From Burkholderiales bacterium (GTDB lineage: Bacteria > Pseudomonadota > Gammaproteobacteria > Burkholderiales > Casimicrobiaceae): 64,000 nucleotides of DNA. The translations under genes and the position numbers were made by a program. This document shows, one piece after another, positions 7,804 to 17,464 of the stretch; positions within the stretch are counted from its first letter, which is position 1, and every line of letters starts with the position of its first letter. The notes under the pieces were generated by a model. The model had not been told where the DNA came from. It did no database searches and saw nothing but the letters and a program-made list of their open reading frames with translations. The stretch is taken from positions 248,001 to 312,000 of the forward strand of contig JABTUF010000002.1 in NCBI GenBank assembly GCA_015075645.1, read 5' to 3'.

Positions 7804-10401
7804 ATGGCGACGCTCGCGTCCGGGCGAATCGCGAACGCGCCGCGGGCGCCGATCGACCGGCTCCGCGCGCGCCTGCGGGAGGGGCGCAACGCGCTGCGCG
7901 AGGCGTTTCTCGCGCGTCCCGACACGCCGAAACTCCTGCGGGGGCACGCACGCCTCGTGGACGAGACGGTCCGCGAGGTCTGGCGTGCCGCCGGCATGCC
8001 GTCCGGCACGACCCTGGTCGCGGTCGGCGGCTACGGACGCGGGCAACTCTTCCCACACTCCGACGTCGACGTCCTGATCCTTCTTCCCGAGGCCGGCGCG
8101 GACGGCGCCACGGCGTCGATCGAGCGCTTCGTCGCGACGCTGTGGGACGTCGGGCTCGAGGCGAGCCACGCCGTGCGCACGATGGCCGAGTGCGCTTCCG
8201 AGATGGCCGCCGATGCGACGATCCGCACGAGCCTCCTCGAGCATCGCTATCTCGCCGGCGGACGACGGCTGTATCGCGCGTTCGCCGACGGGTTCGCCGC
8301 GGCGATGGATCCGGGCGCCTTCTACGAGGCGAAGGCGCTCGAGCAGCAGCAGCGGCACCTCAAGTTCCACGACGCCGCCTACAACCTCGAACCCAACGTC
8401 AAGGAGAGCCCCGGCGGGCTGCGCGACCTGCAGACCGTCGTGTGGATCGCGCGCGCCGCCGGGCTCGGCGGCACATGGCGCGACCTCGCACGCGCCGGAT
8501 TGATGACCCCGGGCGAGGCGCGCTCCGTCTCGCGCCAGGAGCGGTTCATCTCCGCCCTGCGCGTGCGCCTGCACTACCTCGCCGGACGGCGCGAGGATCG
8601 CCTCGTCTTCGACCTGCAGACCGCGCTCGCGCGGCAGCTCGACCTCGCGGACTCGCCGTCGCGCCGCGCGGGCGAGAAGCTCATGCAGCGCTACTACCGG
8701 GCCGCGAAGACGGTGCGCCAGGTCAACACGATCCTGCTGCAGAACCTGCATGCCCGCCTGTTCCCGATCCCGCGCCAGCCGATCCCGATCCAGGGCCCGT
8801 TCTGCGCGATCGACGAACTGCTGCACGTCGAGAGCGAGGATCTCTTCGACCGCGAGCCCTCGGCCATGCTCGAGGCGTTCCTGCTGATGGAGCGCCACCC
8901 CGAACTCAAGGGCATGAGCGCGCGCACGCTGCGGGCGCTGTGGCGATCGCGCAGGCGCATCGACGCCGCGTACCGGCGCGACCCGAGAAACCGCGCGACC
9001 TTCCTCGCGCTGTTCCGCGAGCCGCGCGGCATCACGCACGAGCTGCGGCGGATGAACCTGTACGGGATCCTCGGGGCCTGCCTGCCGGCGTTCGGCCGCA
9101 TCGTCGGTCAGATGCAGCACGACCTCTTCCACGTCTACACCGTCGATGAACACATCCTGATGGTGATCCGCAACCTGCGCCGCTTCGCCGAGGCGCAGCA
9201 CGCGCACGAGTATCCGCTGTGTTCGCGGCTCATCGCCGACATCGCGCACAAGGAGGTCCTCTACCTCGCCGGCCTCTTCCACGACATCGCCAAGGGACGC
9301 GGCGGCGACCACTCGACGCTGGGGGCGCGCGACGCGCGGCGGTTCTGCCTCGCGCACGGCATGCCGCGCGCGCAGGCGGAGACGGTCGCGTGGCTCGTCC
9401 TCCATCACCTGACGATGTCGTCGACGGCGCAAAAACAGGACATCTCGGACCCGGAGGTCGTCGCGGCGTTCGCGCGCACGGTCGGCACCGACGAGCGGCT
9501 CGCGCTCCTCTACATCCTCACGGTCGCCGACATCCGCGGCACCAGCCCGAAGGTGTGGAACGCGTGGAAGGCGCAACTGCTCGAGGACCTGTTCCACGCC
9601 ACGCGGCGCGTCCTCGCGGGCGGGGACGCCGCGCACACGCTCGTCGACTCGCTCGCCCTGCGCCAGGACGAGGCCCGGCGACTCCTGCGGCTCCACGCCG
9701 TGCCCGAGGGCGCCGAGCGCGCGCTGTGGCGGCACCTCGACACCCCCTACTTCCAGCGGCACACCGCCGACGAGATCGCCTGGCACGCGCGCAACCTCTG
9801 CTGGCGCGTCGAGCGCACCGCGCCCGTCGTCAAGGCGCGGCCCGCGCGCGCCGGCGAGGGACTGCAGGTGCTCGTCTACCTGCCCGACCGCAAGGCGCTC
9901 TTCGCTCGGATCTGCGGCTATTTCGGGCGCGCCGGCATGTCGATCGTCGACGCGAAGGTGCACACCACGCGCCATGGCTACGCGCTCGACACCTTCGACC
10001 TCCAGAATCCGGACGAGCCCGCGGACGCGGTGCGCGCGACCATCGCGCGCATCGAGCACGACCTGGCGGAACTCGTGGTGTCCGATGCCCCGCTCGAGCC
10101 GTTCGCCGCGGGCCGCGTGCCGCGCCAGCAGCGCCACTTCCCCCTCACGCCGGAGGTGCAACTGTTCCCGGACGACAAGGGCACGCACTACATCCTCGAA
10201 GTCGTCGCGGGCGACCGGCCCGGCCTCCTCGCCCGCATCGCCGGGGTGCTCGCGAACGCGGACGTGAACGTCGCGAGCGCGAAGATCAACACGCTGGGCG
10301 AGCGGGCCGAGGACGTGTTCCTGATCGACGGCAACCGCCTGCACGACGAGCAGGCGCTGCTGCGGCTCGAAACCGCGCTCTACGAACAGTTGCGCGTGTG
10401 A
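7804..10401 (+). CDS. glnD: [Protein-PII] uridylyltransferase/uridylyl-removing enzyme
   Basis: An 865-residue nitrogen-status sensor that adds UMP to PII proteins when glutamine is low and removes it when glutamine is high. Domains in order: nucleotidyltransferase (G-G-Y-G-R-G near residue 75, catalytic S-D-V-D-V about 12 residues later); central helical region; HD phosphohydrolase (H-D near residue 493 in L-F-H-D-I-A-K-G); and two C-terminal ACT glutamine-binding domains beginning at about residues 686 and 794. All domains are intact and the length is normal. It converges with def. Confidence 0.96.
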   Translation: MATLASGRIANAPRAPIDRLRARLREGRNALREAFLARPDTPKLLRGHARLVDETVREVWRAAGMPSGTTLVAVGGYGRGQLFPHSDVDVLILLPEAGADGATASIERFVATLWDVGLEASHAVRTMAECASEMAADATIRTSLLEHRYLAGGRRLYRAFADGFAAAMDPGAFYEAKALEQQQRHLKFHDAAYNLEPNVKESPGGLRDLQTVVWIARAAGLGGTWRDLARAGLMTPGEARSVSRQERFISALRVRLHYLAGRREDRLVFDLQTALARQLDLADSPSRRAGEKLMQRYYRAAKTVRQVNTILLQNLHARLFPIPRQPIPIQGPFCAIDELLHVESEDLFDREPSAMLEAFLLMERHPELKGMSARTLRALWRSRRRIDAAYRRDPRNRATFLALFREPRGITHELRRMNLYGILGACLPAFGRIVGQMQHDLFHVYTVDEHILMVIRNLRRFAEAQHAHEYPLCSRLIADIAHKEVLYLAGLFHDIAKGRGGDHSTLGARDARRFCLAHGMPRAQAETVAWLVLHHLTMSSTAQKQDISDPEVVAAFARTVGTDERLALLYILTVADIRGTSPKVWNAWKAQLLEDLFHATRRVLAGGDAAHTLVDSLALRQDEARRLLRLHAVPEGAERALWRHLDTPYFQRHTADEIAWHARNLCWRVERTAPVVKARPARAGEGLQVLVYLPDRKALFARICGYFGRAGMSIVDAKVHTTRHGYALDTFDLQNPDEPADAVRATIARIEHDLAELVVSDAPLEPFAAGRVPRQQRHFPLTPEVQLFPDDKGTHYILEVVAGDRPGLLARIAGVLANADVNVASAKINTLGERAEDVFLIDGNRLHDEQALLRLETALYEQLRV

Positions 10402-10456
10402 GCGGAGCCGCGCTTCGCGCCATGCCACGGCGCTCGGCGGCGCGGCGCGGGCGGGT

Positions 10457-10987
10457 TCAGTCCTCCTCGCCGGCCGCGTCGGGGAACAGGATCTCGGTGT
10501 AGCCGAAGCGGCGCATGTCCGGCATGCGCATCGGATACAGGATTCCGTCGAGGTGGTCGCACTCGTGCTGGACGACGCGCGCGTGGAATCCGTCGACCTC
10601 GCGCGCAATCGGCTTGCCGGACGGATCGAACCCGGTGTAGCGGAGCGCGGTGAAGCGCGGCACGACGCCGCGCAATCCCGGCACCGACAGGCAGCCTTCC
10701 CATCCGTCCTCCATGATGTCCGAGAGCGGCGTGAGCACGGGATTCACGAGTTCGGTGTAGGGAACCGCCTCGGCGTCCGGGTAGCGCGGGTTGGCCTCGA
10801 CGCCGAAGATGACGACGCGCAGCGGCACGCCGATCTGCGGCGCGGCGAGCCCGGCGCCGCTCTGTGCGGCCATGGTGTCGCGCATGTCCCGGAGCAACTC
10901 ATCGAGTTCGCGCGTCGAAAAGCGTCCGACCGGGTCGCTCACCCGCCACAGCCGCGGGTCGCCCATCTTCAGCACGTCGCGAATCAT
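10457..10987 (-). CDS. def: Peptide deformylase
   Basis: A 176-residue Fe2+ enzyme that removes formyl from the N-terminus of nascent proteins. The three signature motifs are present: G44-A-G-L-A-A-P-Q51, E-G-C99-L-S and H141-E-C-D-H145, with C99, H141 and H145 as metal ligands and E142 as catalytic residue. The start overlaps the stop of mtnP by ATGA, so the two are cotranslated. It lies back to back with glnD and close to map, which acts next in N-terminal processing. Confidence 0.95.
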   Translation of the reverse strand: MIRDVLKMGDPRLWRVSDPVGRFSTRELDELLRDMRDTMAAQSGAGLAAPQIGVPLRVVIFGVEANPRYPDAEAVPYTELVNPVLTPLSDIMEDGWEGCLSVPGLRGVVPRFTALRYTGFDPSGKPIAREVDGFHARVVQHECDHLDGILYPMRMPDMRRFGYTEILFPDAAGEED

Positions 10988-11745
10988 GCCGAGGCTCCGG
11001 CGTCGGGAACGGCGATCGGCGCGAGGTGGTCGAGGAGCGCGCGCACCCGGTCGATGCCGCCGGCGAGCGTGCGGGCGAGGTCGTCCATCGAAATGGCCTC
11101 GCCGCTGTCGCCTCGCCCCGCGGCGTGATTGACGACCACGCAGATCGCCGCGTAGGGCAGCCCCAGTTCGCGGGCGAGAACAGCTTCGGGCATCCCGGTC
11201 ATGCCGACCAGGGTGGCTCCGTCGCGGTCCATGCGGTCGATCTCGGCCGCCGATTCGAGGCGCGGCCCGTTGACGGCGCCATAGACGCCGCCGTCCAGGA
11301 GCGCCATGCCCGCCGAGGCGGCGGCGGAGAGGCAGCGCTCGCGGAGCCAGGACGTGTATGGCCGGGTGAAGTCGGCGTGCACCACCTTCCCCTCCTCGCC
11401 GTCGAAGAACGTGGCGGCGCGCCCGCTCGTGTAGTCGATGATCTGGTCGGGCAGCACCAGCGCTCCCGGGGCCACGCCCCGGATCCCGCCCACCGAGGCG
11501 ACCGCGAGGACGGCCTTCGCGTCTCGGGCCCGGAGCGCCCAGAGGTTGGCGCGGTAGTTGACCCGGTGCGGAGGGATCGTGTGGCCGTGTCCGTGCCGCG
11601 CGAGAAAGACCGTCGGCTGCCCCGCGACGCTGCCGAAGAGCAGCGGTGCCGAGGGCTCCCCGTACGGGGTCCGGACCACCTCGCGGCGGGTCACCGCGAG
11701 CGTCGACAATTGCGTGAGGCCGCTGCCTCCGATGATGGCCAGCAT
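10984..11745 (-). CDS. mtnP: S-methyl-5'-thioinosine/thioadenosine phosphorylase
   Basis: A 253-residue family 2 nucleoside phosphorylase that cleaves methylthio-nucleosides, by-products of polyamine synthesis, for salvage. Visible marks are I-I-G-G-S-G-L near the N-terminus, R-H-G-H-G-H in the phosphate site, [14 protein letters not shown], and M-T-G-M-P-E-A in the substrate pocket. The overall pattern, including the short length and the I-D-Y-T-S-G-R segment, resembles the Pseudomonas methylthioinosine phosphorylase more than classical MTA phosphorylase. The substrate is therefore probably methylthioinosine, by inference. It sits upstream of and overlaps def. Confidence 0.85.
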   Translation of the reverse strand: MLAIIGGSGLTQLSTLAVTRREVVRTPYGEPSAPLLFGSVAGQPTVFLARHGHGHTIPPHRVNYRANLWALRARDAKAVLAVASVGGIRGVAPGALVLPDQIIDYTSGRAATFFDGEEGKVVHADFTRPYTSWLRERCLSAAASAGMALLDGGVYGAVNGPRLESAAEIDRMDRDGATLVGMTGMPEAVLARELGLPYAAICVVVNHAAGRGDSGEAISMDDLARTLAGGIDRVRALLDHLAPIAVPDAGASA

Positions 11746-11916
11746 GGAACTTGCTACCGGAAAGGATTCACGAAAGGTTGGCGGGCGGTGAGCCCATGGA
11801 CCGCCGGGAGGGGCGTCGGTGGCCCACCGGCCGGGTTTATGACATCATCATCGCGCCCCGCGGGGCTCGCGTCCCGCCCGGCGCGCCGTTCATTGTAGCC
11901 GCGAGAGGCCCGGACC

Positions 11917-13095
11917 ATGTATCTCGATCGCCTGTTCAAGCTGATGGCCGAGAAGGAAGCGTCGGACATCTTCATCTCGTGCGGCGCGCCGATCAACATC
12001 AAGGTGAACGGCATCGTCTCGCCGATCTCGACCCAGCCGATGGACCCGGAAACGGTCCGCCGGATCGCCTACGAACTGATGAGCAAGGAGCAGGCGCGCG
12101 CGTTCGAGAACGAGCTCGAGATGAACCTGTCGCACCTCGACCGGGCGGTCGGCAACTTCCGGATCAACATCTTCCGCCAACGCGGCACGCTGGCGCTGGT
12201 CATCCGCTACGTGCGGAGCCACGTCCCGCCGTTCGAGAAGCTGCGCCTGCCGCCGGTCCTGCTCGACATGGTGATGGCGAAGCGCGGCCTCGTGCTGGTC
12301 GCCGGGGCGACCGGCTCGGGGAAGTCGACGACGCTGGCGGCGATGATCGACTACCGCAACAGCAACCGCAGCGGCCACATCCTGACGATCGAGGATCCGA
12401 TCGAGTATCTCTACGAGCATCGGAAGAGCATCGTCAACCAGCGCGAGATCGGCATCGACACGCAGAATTACCAGCTCGCGCTGCAGAACGCCCTGCGCGA
12501 GGCGCCCGATCTCATCATGATCGGCGAGATCCGCGACAAGGAAACGATGCAGTCGGCGCTGCTCCACACGCTGACCGGCCACCTGTGCCTGTCGACGATC
12601 CACGCGAACAACAGCTACCACGCGCTGTCCCGGATCATCAACCTGTTCCCCTACGACGCGCGCTCGGCCGTGCTCTCCGACCTGTCTATCGGCCTTCGCG
12701 CGATCGTCTCGCAACGCCTGATCCGCAACGTGGACGGCGAACTGCAGCCGGGCGTCGAGATCCTGATGAACACCTCGCTCATCGCCGAGCTCATCAAGAA
12801 CGGCGAGTTCTCGCAGATCAAGGAGGCGATGGAACAGTCGCTCTATCCGGGGTCGCAGACCTTCGAGCAGTCTCTGTGCCGGCTCTTCCTCGACGGCGCG
12901 ATCAGCTACGACGAGGCGATGGCCGCGTCGGACTCGCCGACCAACCTCGCCTGGCTCATCAACCAGAGCAGCCCGACCGCCCGCGTCGAGAACCTGGAGA
13001 CCTCGGTCGCCGATCGCGAGCAGCGCCGTCCCGCCGCCGACTTCGCGACGCTCACGATCGACCCGGCGATGCTCGAGCGCCAGCAGCAGCACTGA
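11917..13095 (+). CDS. pilU: PilU, PilT-dependent twitching motility ATPase
   Basis: A 392-residue hexameric type IV pilus retraction ATPase. The N-terminal PAS-like part is followed by the RecA core with Walker A G-A-T-G-S-G-K-S at residues 130-137, the Asp box/Walker B region (D-L-I-M-I-G-E-I-R-D), and a His box (L-C-L-S-T-I-H-A-N-N). The extended C-terminus after about 345 and the T-I-E-D-P-I-E-Y-L-Y-E-H-R-K-S segment favour PilU over PilT. No pilT is in the window, although the two are often adjacent, so either it lies elsewhere or this copy has been separated. A repeat-built spacer begins 10 bp after the stop. Confidence 0.88.
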   Translation: MYLDRLFKLMAEKEASDIFISCGAPINIKVNGIVSPISTQPMDPETVRRIAYELMSKEQARAFENELEMNLSHLDRAVGNFRINIFRQRGTLALVIRYVRSHVPPFEKLRLPPVLLDMVMAKRGLVLVAGATGSGKSTTLAAMIDYRNSNRSGHILTIEDPIEYLYEHRKSIVNQREIGIDTQNYQLALQNALREAPDLIMIGEIRDKETMQSALLHTLTGHLCLSTIHANNSYHALSRIINLFPYDARSAVLSDLSIGLRAIVSQRLIRNVDGELQPGVEILMNTSLIAELIKNGEFSQIKEAMEQSLYPGSQTFEQSLCRLFLDGAISYDEAMAASDSPTNLAWLINQSSPTARVENLETSVADREQRRPAADFATLTIDPAMLERQQQH

Positions 13096-13104
13096 TTCAG
13101 GAGG

Positions 13105-13128
13105 CAGTTGTCAGTTGACAGTTGACAG
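13105..13128 (+). repeat. TTGWCAG heptamer array after pilU
   Basis: The run CAG followed by three units (TTGTCAG, TTGACAG, TTGACAG) starts 10 bp after the pilU stop. The same heptamer makes long arrays at 63127-63174 and 63277-63332. Here it forms the left edge of a composite repeat element. Confidence 0.8.
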
Positions 13129-13179
13129 ACGCGGCGACGTTTCCGGTGGCGGCGCATCGGGCACCGCTCTGGCTCCCTG

Positions 13180-13201
13180 GTGGGTTCGGCTTCAGCCGAA
13201 C
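13180..13201 (+). repeat. REP-like palindrome (GTTCGGCT/AGCCGAAC stem)
   Basis: GTGG followed by an 8 bp perfect stem (GTTCGGCT, loop TC, AGCCGAAC). It has the same head and loop as the REP-like hairpins at 13417, 13541 and 59627, but a different stem sequence that still pairs fully. Confidence 0.75.
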
Positions 13202-13339
13202 GCGTTTCGACTCGATGCACCGGCCTGCCCGCCACGATGCGGCAAGATCCCCGAGATGGCGGGTTCCGTCGGGCTTGAAGGACTGACTCGAGCGAAACGC
13301 GAGCGCCGCCGATCGCTCGTCGTTCCGGCTTCCGTTTGA

Positions 13340-14896
<1,557 letters not shown>

Positions 14897-14921
14897 CGGG
14901 GAGACGGCGATTAGCGCCCCC

Positions 14922-15809
14922 GTGCACGAGCTGGAGAGCGTCCGCGACTGGCTGCGCTGGGCGGTCTCGCGGTTCACCGAGGCGAAGCTCGCGTTCGGAC
15001 ATGGCACGGCGAACGCCTGGGACGAAGCCGTCTACCTCGTGCTGCACGCCCTGTCGCTGCCGCTCGACCGCCTCGAGCCGTTCCTCGACGCGAAGCTGAC
15101 GCAGATCGAGCGCACGCGGCTCGCCGAGGTCCTCGCGCGCCGGATCGAGACGCGCGTCCCCGCGGCCTACCTGACGCGCGAAGCCTGGCTCGGCGAGTTC
15201 CGGTTCTACGTCGACGAGCGCGTCATCATTCCGCGTTCGTACATCGCCGAGCTCCTGCCCGACGGCCTCGCCCCCTGGATCCCCGATCCCGCGGCGATCC
15301 ATGAGGCCCTCGACCTGTGCACCGGGTCGGGCTGCCTCGCGATCCTGCTCGCCCACGCGTATCCCGAAGCCGACGTCGACGCGGTCGACCTCTCGTCCGA
15401 CGCGCTGGCGGTCGCGCAGCGCAACGTCGCGGACTACGCGCTGCACGGGCGCATCAACCTGATCCGGTCCGACCTCTTCGCGAACCTCGTCGAGAAGAGC
15501 TACGACCTCGTCATCAGCAACCCGCCGTACGTGACCGACCGCGCGATGGACGCGCTGCCTTCCGAGTACCGGCACGAGCCGGCCATGGCGCTCGCGGGCG
15601 GTGAAGACGGTCTCGACGCCGTGCGCGGCATCGTCCGCGACGCGCCGCGCTTCCTCAACCCGGGCGGGTTGCTCGTCGTCGAGGTCGGCAGCGGACGCGC
15701 GGCGGTCGAGGCCGCCTTTCCGCGGATGCCGTTCGTGTGGGTGGCCTCGCCTGGCGCCGACGACGCGGTGTTCGCGATCACGCGCGAGGATCTCGTCGCC
15801 GGAAGGTAG
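14922..15809 (+). CDS. prmB: 50S ribosomal protein L3 N5-glutamine methyltransferase PrmB
   Basis: A 295-residue class I SAM-dependent methyltransferase that modifies the glutamine of ribosomal protein L3. The N-terminal helical domain (W-x-V-S-R-F, H-G-T-x-N-x-W-D-E-A) is characteristic of PrmB. The SAM site is around L-D-L-C-T-G-S-G-C, and the catalytic N-P-P-Y lies near residue 201. The start is taken as GTG at 14922, 25 bp after the dapE stop; an ATT 12 bp further upstream is possible but unlikely. dapE-prmB adjacency is common in betaproteobacteria. Confidence 0.92.
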   Translation: MHELESVRDWLRWAVSRFTEAKLAFGHGTANAWDEAVYLVLHALSLPLDRLEPFLDAKLTQIERTRLAEVLARRIETRVPAAYLTREAWLGEFRFYVDERVIIPRSYIAELLPDGLAPWIPDPAAIHEALDLCTGSGCLAILLAHAYPEADVDAVDLSSDALAVAQRNVADYALHGRINLIRSDLFANLVEKSYDLVISNPPYVTDRAMDALPSEYRHEPAMALAGGEDGLDAVRGIVRDAPRFLNPGGLLVVEVGSGRAAVEAAFPRMPFVWVASPGADDAVFAITREDLVAGR

Positions 15810-15849
15810 CCCGATCGCGGCGCGAAGGCGCCCGCGAACGTCGGCGGCG

Positions 15850-17373
15850 TCAGCCCTTGATGCCGAAGAAGTCGCGGATCCGGCGCACGAAATCGCCCGC
15901 CGCGCCCGAGGCCTGACGCGCCCGCTGCTCGGCGTCGAGTGCCTGCAGCGTCGCGACGTTCGCAGCCTGGCGCTTCGCGAGCACCTCCGACATGGCCATG
16001 GCGATCTGCGGTCGCGCCTGGATGATCGCGTCGAAGCCGCGCCGCTCGATCTGGTAGCACATCACGTCGCCGCCCGCGACCACGGTCGCCCCCCTCGGCG
16101 CGCCGAGCAGGAGACCCATCTCGCCGAAATAGGCCGGCGCGGCGAGCGTCGCCAGCTTGTTGCGCACCGCTCCGTCGGACGCGTCGCGCACGACGTGGAT
16201 CTGGCCCTGCGCGAGCAGGTAGAGCGAATCGGCCTGCTCGCCCTCGCGGAACACGATGTCGTCCGGCGCGAAAGGCGCGGTGCGCAACTCGCGCGCGAGC
16301 GCGTCCTTCTCCCGGGTGGTGAGCGAGGCGAAGAGTTCGGCGTGGTCGAGCGCGGCGCGCTTCGCCGCGAGGTCCTCCCGCGCGTGCCTTCCCCGCTCGT
16401 CGCGGACGAGCTCGACGACCTGGCGCGGGTACGGAATGGGCATCGCCGCGCGCACGAGCGCGGCGTAGACGTGCACCAGGATGTCGGACTGGGTCGCCCA
16501 GTCGCGCCGCGGATCGAGGAGGAAATAGACGACGGCGTACTCGGCTCCGCTGTCCTTGTACGCGTTGCACAGGCAGGTCGGCGCCGGATCCTGCGCGAGA
16601 TTGACGATCTCCGCGCGCGCGAGCGCATCGGTCACGATACCGCACACCCGGGCGGGCGCGTAGTCGTAGTCGACCTGGAAGCTGATGCTGCGCCGCCACA
16701 GCGCCCGATCGTCGCCGCGCCGTCCCAGGACGACGACGTTGCCGTTCATCAGGACCGAGTTGGGAATGACGATCGTCTCGTTGTCGTTGGTCGCGATCGC
16801 CATCGACCGCCAGCGGATGCTGACGACCTGGCCGGCGACGTTGCCCACCTTCACCCAGTCGCCGAGCCGCAGCGTGTTCTCGAGCTGCAGCGAGATGCCG
16901 GCCCACAGGTTGCCGAGCGTCGCCTGCGCCGAGAACGCGAGCGCACCGGTGAGGACCGCCGAGGTGGTCACGATGCCCGCGAGGTTGACGCCGACCACGG
17001 AGAGCCTCACGAGCGCGTAGACCACGATCAGGATCACGAGCAGGAATTCGGAGAGGATCCGCGGCACCGCGAAGCGCGCGAGCAACCCCGACAGCACGAA
17101 GATCATGAACACGCGGATCACCGCGAAGGCGATCACGAACAGGATCAGCTCGCGGGCGATGACGGTGATCGTCTGCGAGCCCATGAGCCCCTGGTAGCGG
17201 AGGTGCAGCCAGAGCGCCCCGACCCCGACCGTCGCGACGATCGCCATCCCGAGCATCCCGCGCCTGCGTTCCGGCGGGAACAGGAACGACACGAGCACCA
17301 CCGCGAGCGCCGCGGTGGCGAACATGATCGCGTCTTGCAGGGTCTCGGGCAGGACGATCATCGTGGGCGCCAT
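15850..17373 (-). CDS. MscS-family mechanosensitive channel with C-terminal cyclic-nucleotide-binding domain
   Basis: A 507-residue membrane protein. Several hydrophobic helices cover residues 10-165. The MscS pore and beta domain follow (A-L-A-F-S-A-Q-A-T-L-G-N-L-W-A-G-I, then G-D-W-V-K-V-G and I-P-N-S-V-L-M). A cytoplasmic C-terminal cNMP-binding/CRP-like domain lies at about 375-490 (F-R-E-G-E-Q-A-D-S-L-Y and Y-F-G-E-M-G-L-L-L-G-A-P-R-G-A-T-V). MscS releases solutes on osmotic downshock; the extra domain suggests gating by a cyclic nucleotide. The start at 17373 is chosen because a TATAAT lies 28 bp upstream of it; longer frames would begin inside the neighbouring gene's promoter. Confidence 0.88.
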   Translation of the reverse strand: MAPTMIVLPETLQDAIMFATAALAVVLVSFLFPPERRRGMLGMAIVATVGVGALWLHLRYQGLMGSQTITVIARELILFVIAFAVIRVFMIFVLSGLLARFAVPRILSEFLLVILIVVYALVRLSVVGVNLAGIVTTSAVLTGALAFSAQATLGNLWAGISLQLENTLRLGDWVKVGNVAGQVVSIRWRSMAIATNDNETIVIPNSVLMNGNVVVLGRRGDDRALWRRSISFQVDYDYAPARVCGIVTDALARAEIVNLAQDPAPTCLCNAYKDSGAEYAVVYFLLDPRRDWATQSDILVHVYAALVRAAMPIPYPRQVVELVRDERGRHAREDLAAKRAALDHAELFASLTTREKDALARELRTAPFAPDDIVFREGEQADSLYLLAQGQIHVVRDASDGAVRNKLATLAAPAYFGEMGLLLGAPRGATVVAGGDVMCYQIERRGFDAIIQARPQIAMAMSEVLAKRQAANVATLQALDAEQRARQASGAAGDFVRRIRDFFGIKG

Positions 17374-17400
17374 CGGTCCGACTCGGGGCCGGGCTCGCGG

Positions 17401-17406
17401 ATTATA
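17401..17406 (-). promoter_or_regulatory. -10-like TATAAT for the mechanosensitive channel gene
   Basis: ATTATA on the plus strand reads TATAAT on the minus strand, 28 bp upstream of the channel's ATG at 17373. It is back to back with the TAGAAT at 17431 for the divergent gene. Confidence 0.4.
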
Positions 17407-17430
17407 GGCGGGTTGCCCGCGGCCATCGCG

Positions 17431-17436
17431 TAGAAT
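17431..17436 (+). promoter_or_regulatory. -10-like TAGAAT for the TPP enzyme gene
   Basis: TAGAAT followed by CCGCGG lies 29 bp before the ATG at 17465. The same context (TANAAT-CCGCG) precedes dapC at 1841. Confidence 0.38.
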
Positions 17437-17464
17437 CCGCGGCACCCCCCACGACCGGATCACC

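Noticed and set aside
10402..10456. Intrinsic terminator between glnD and def
   Set aside because: GC-rich inverted sequence is present but without a T-run on either strand, so no confident call.
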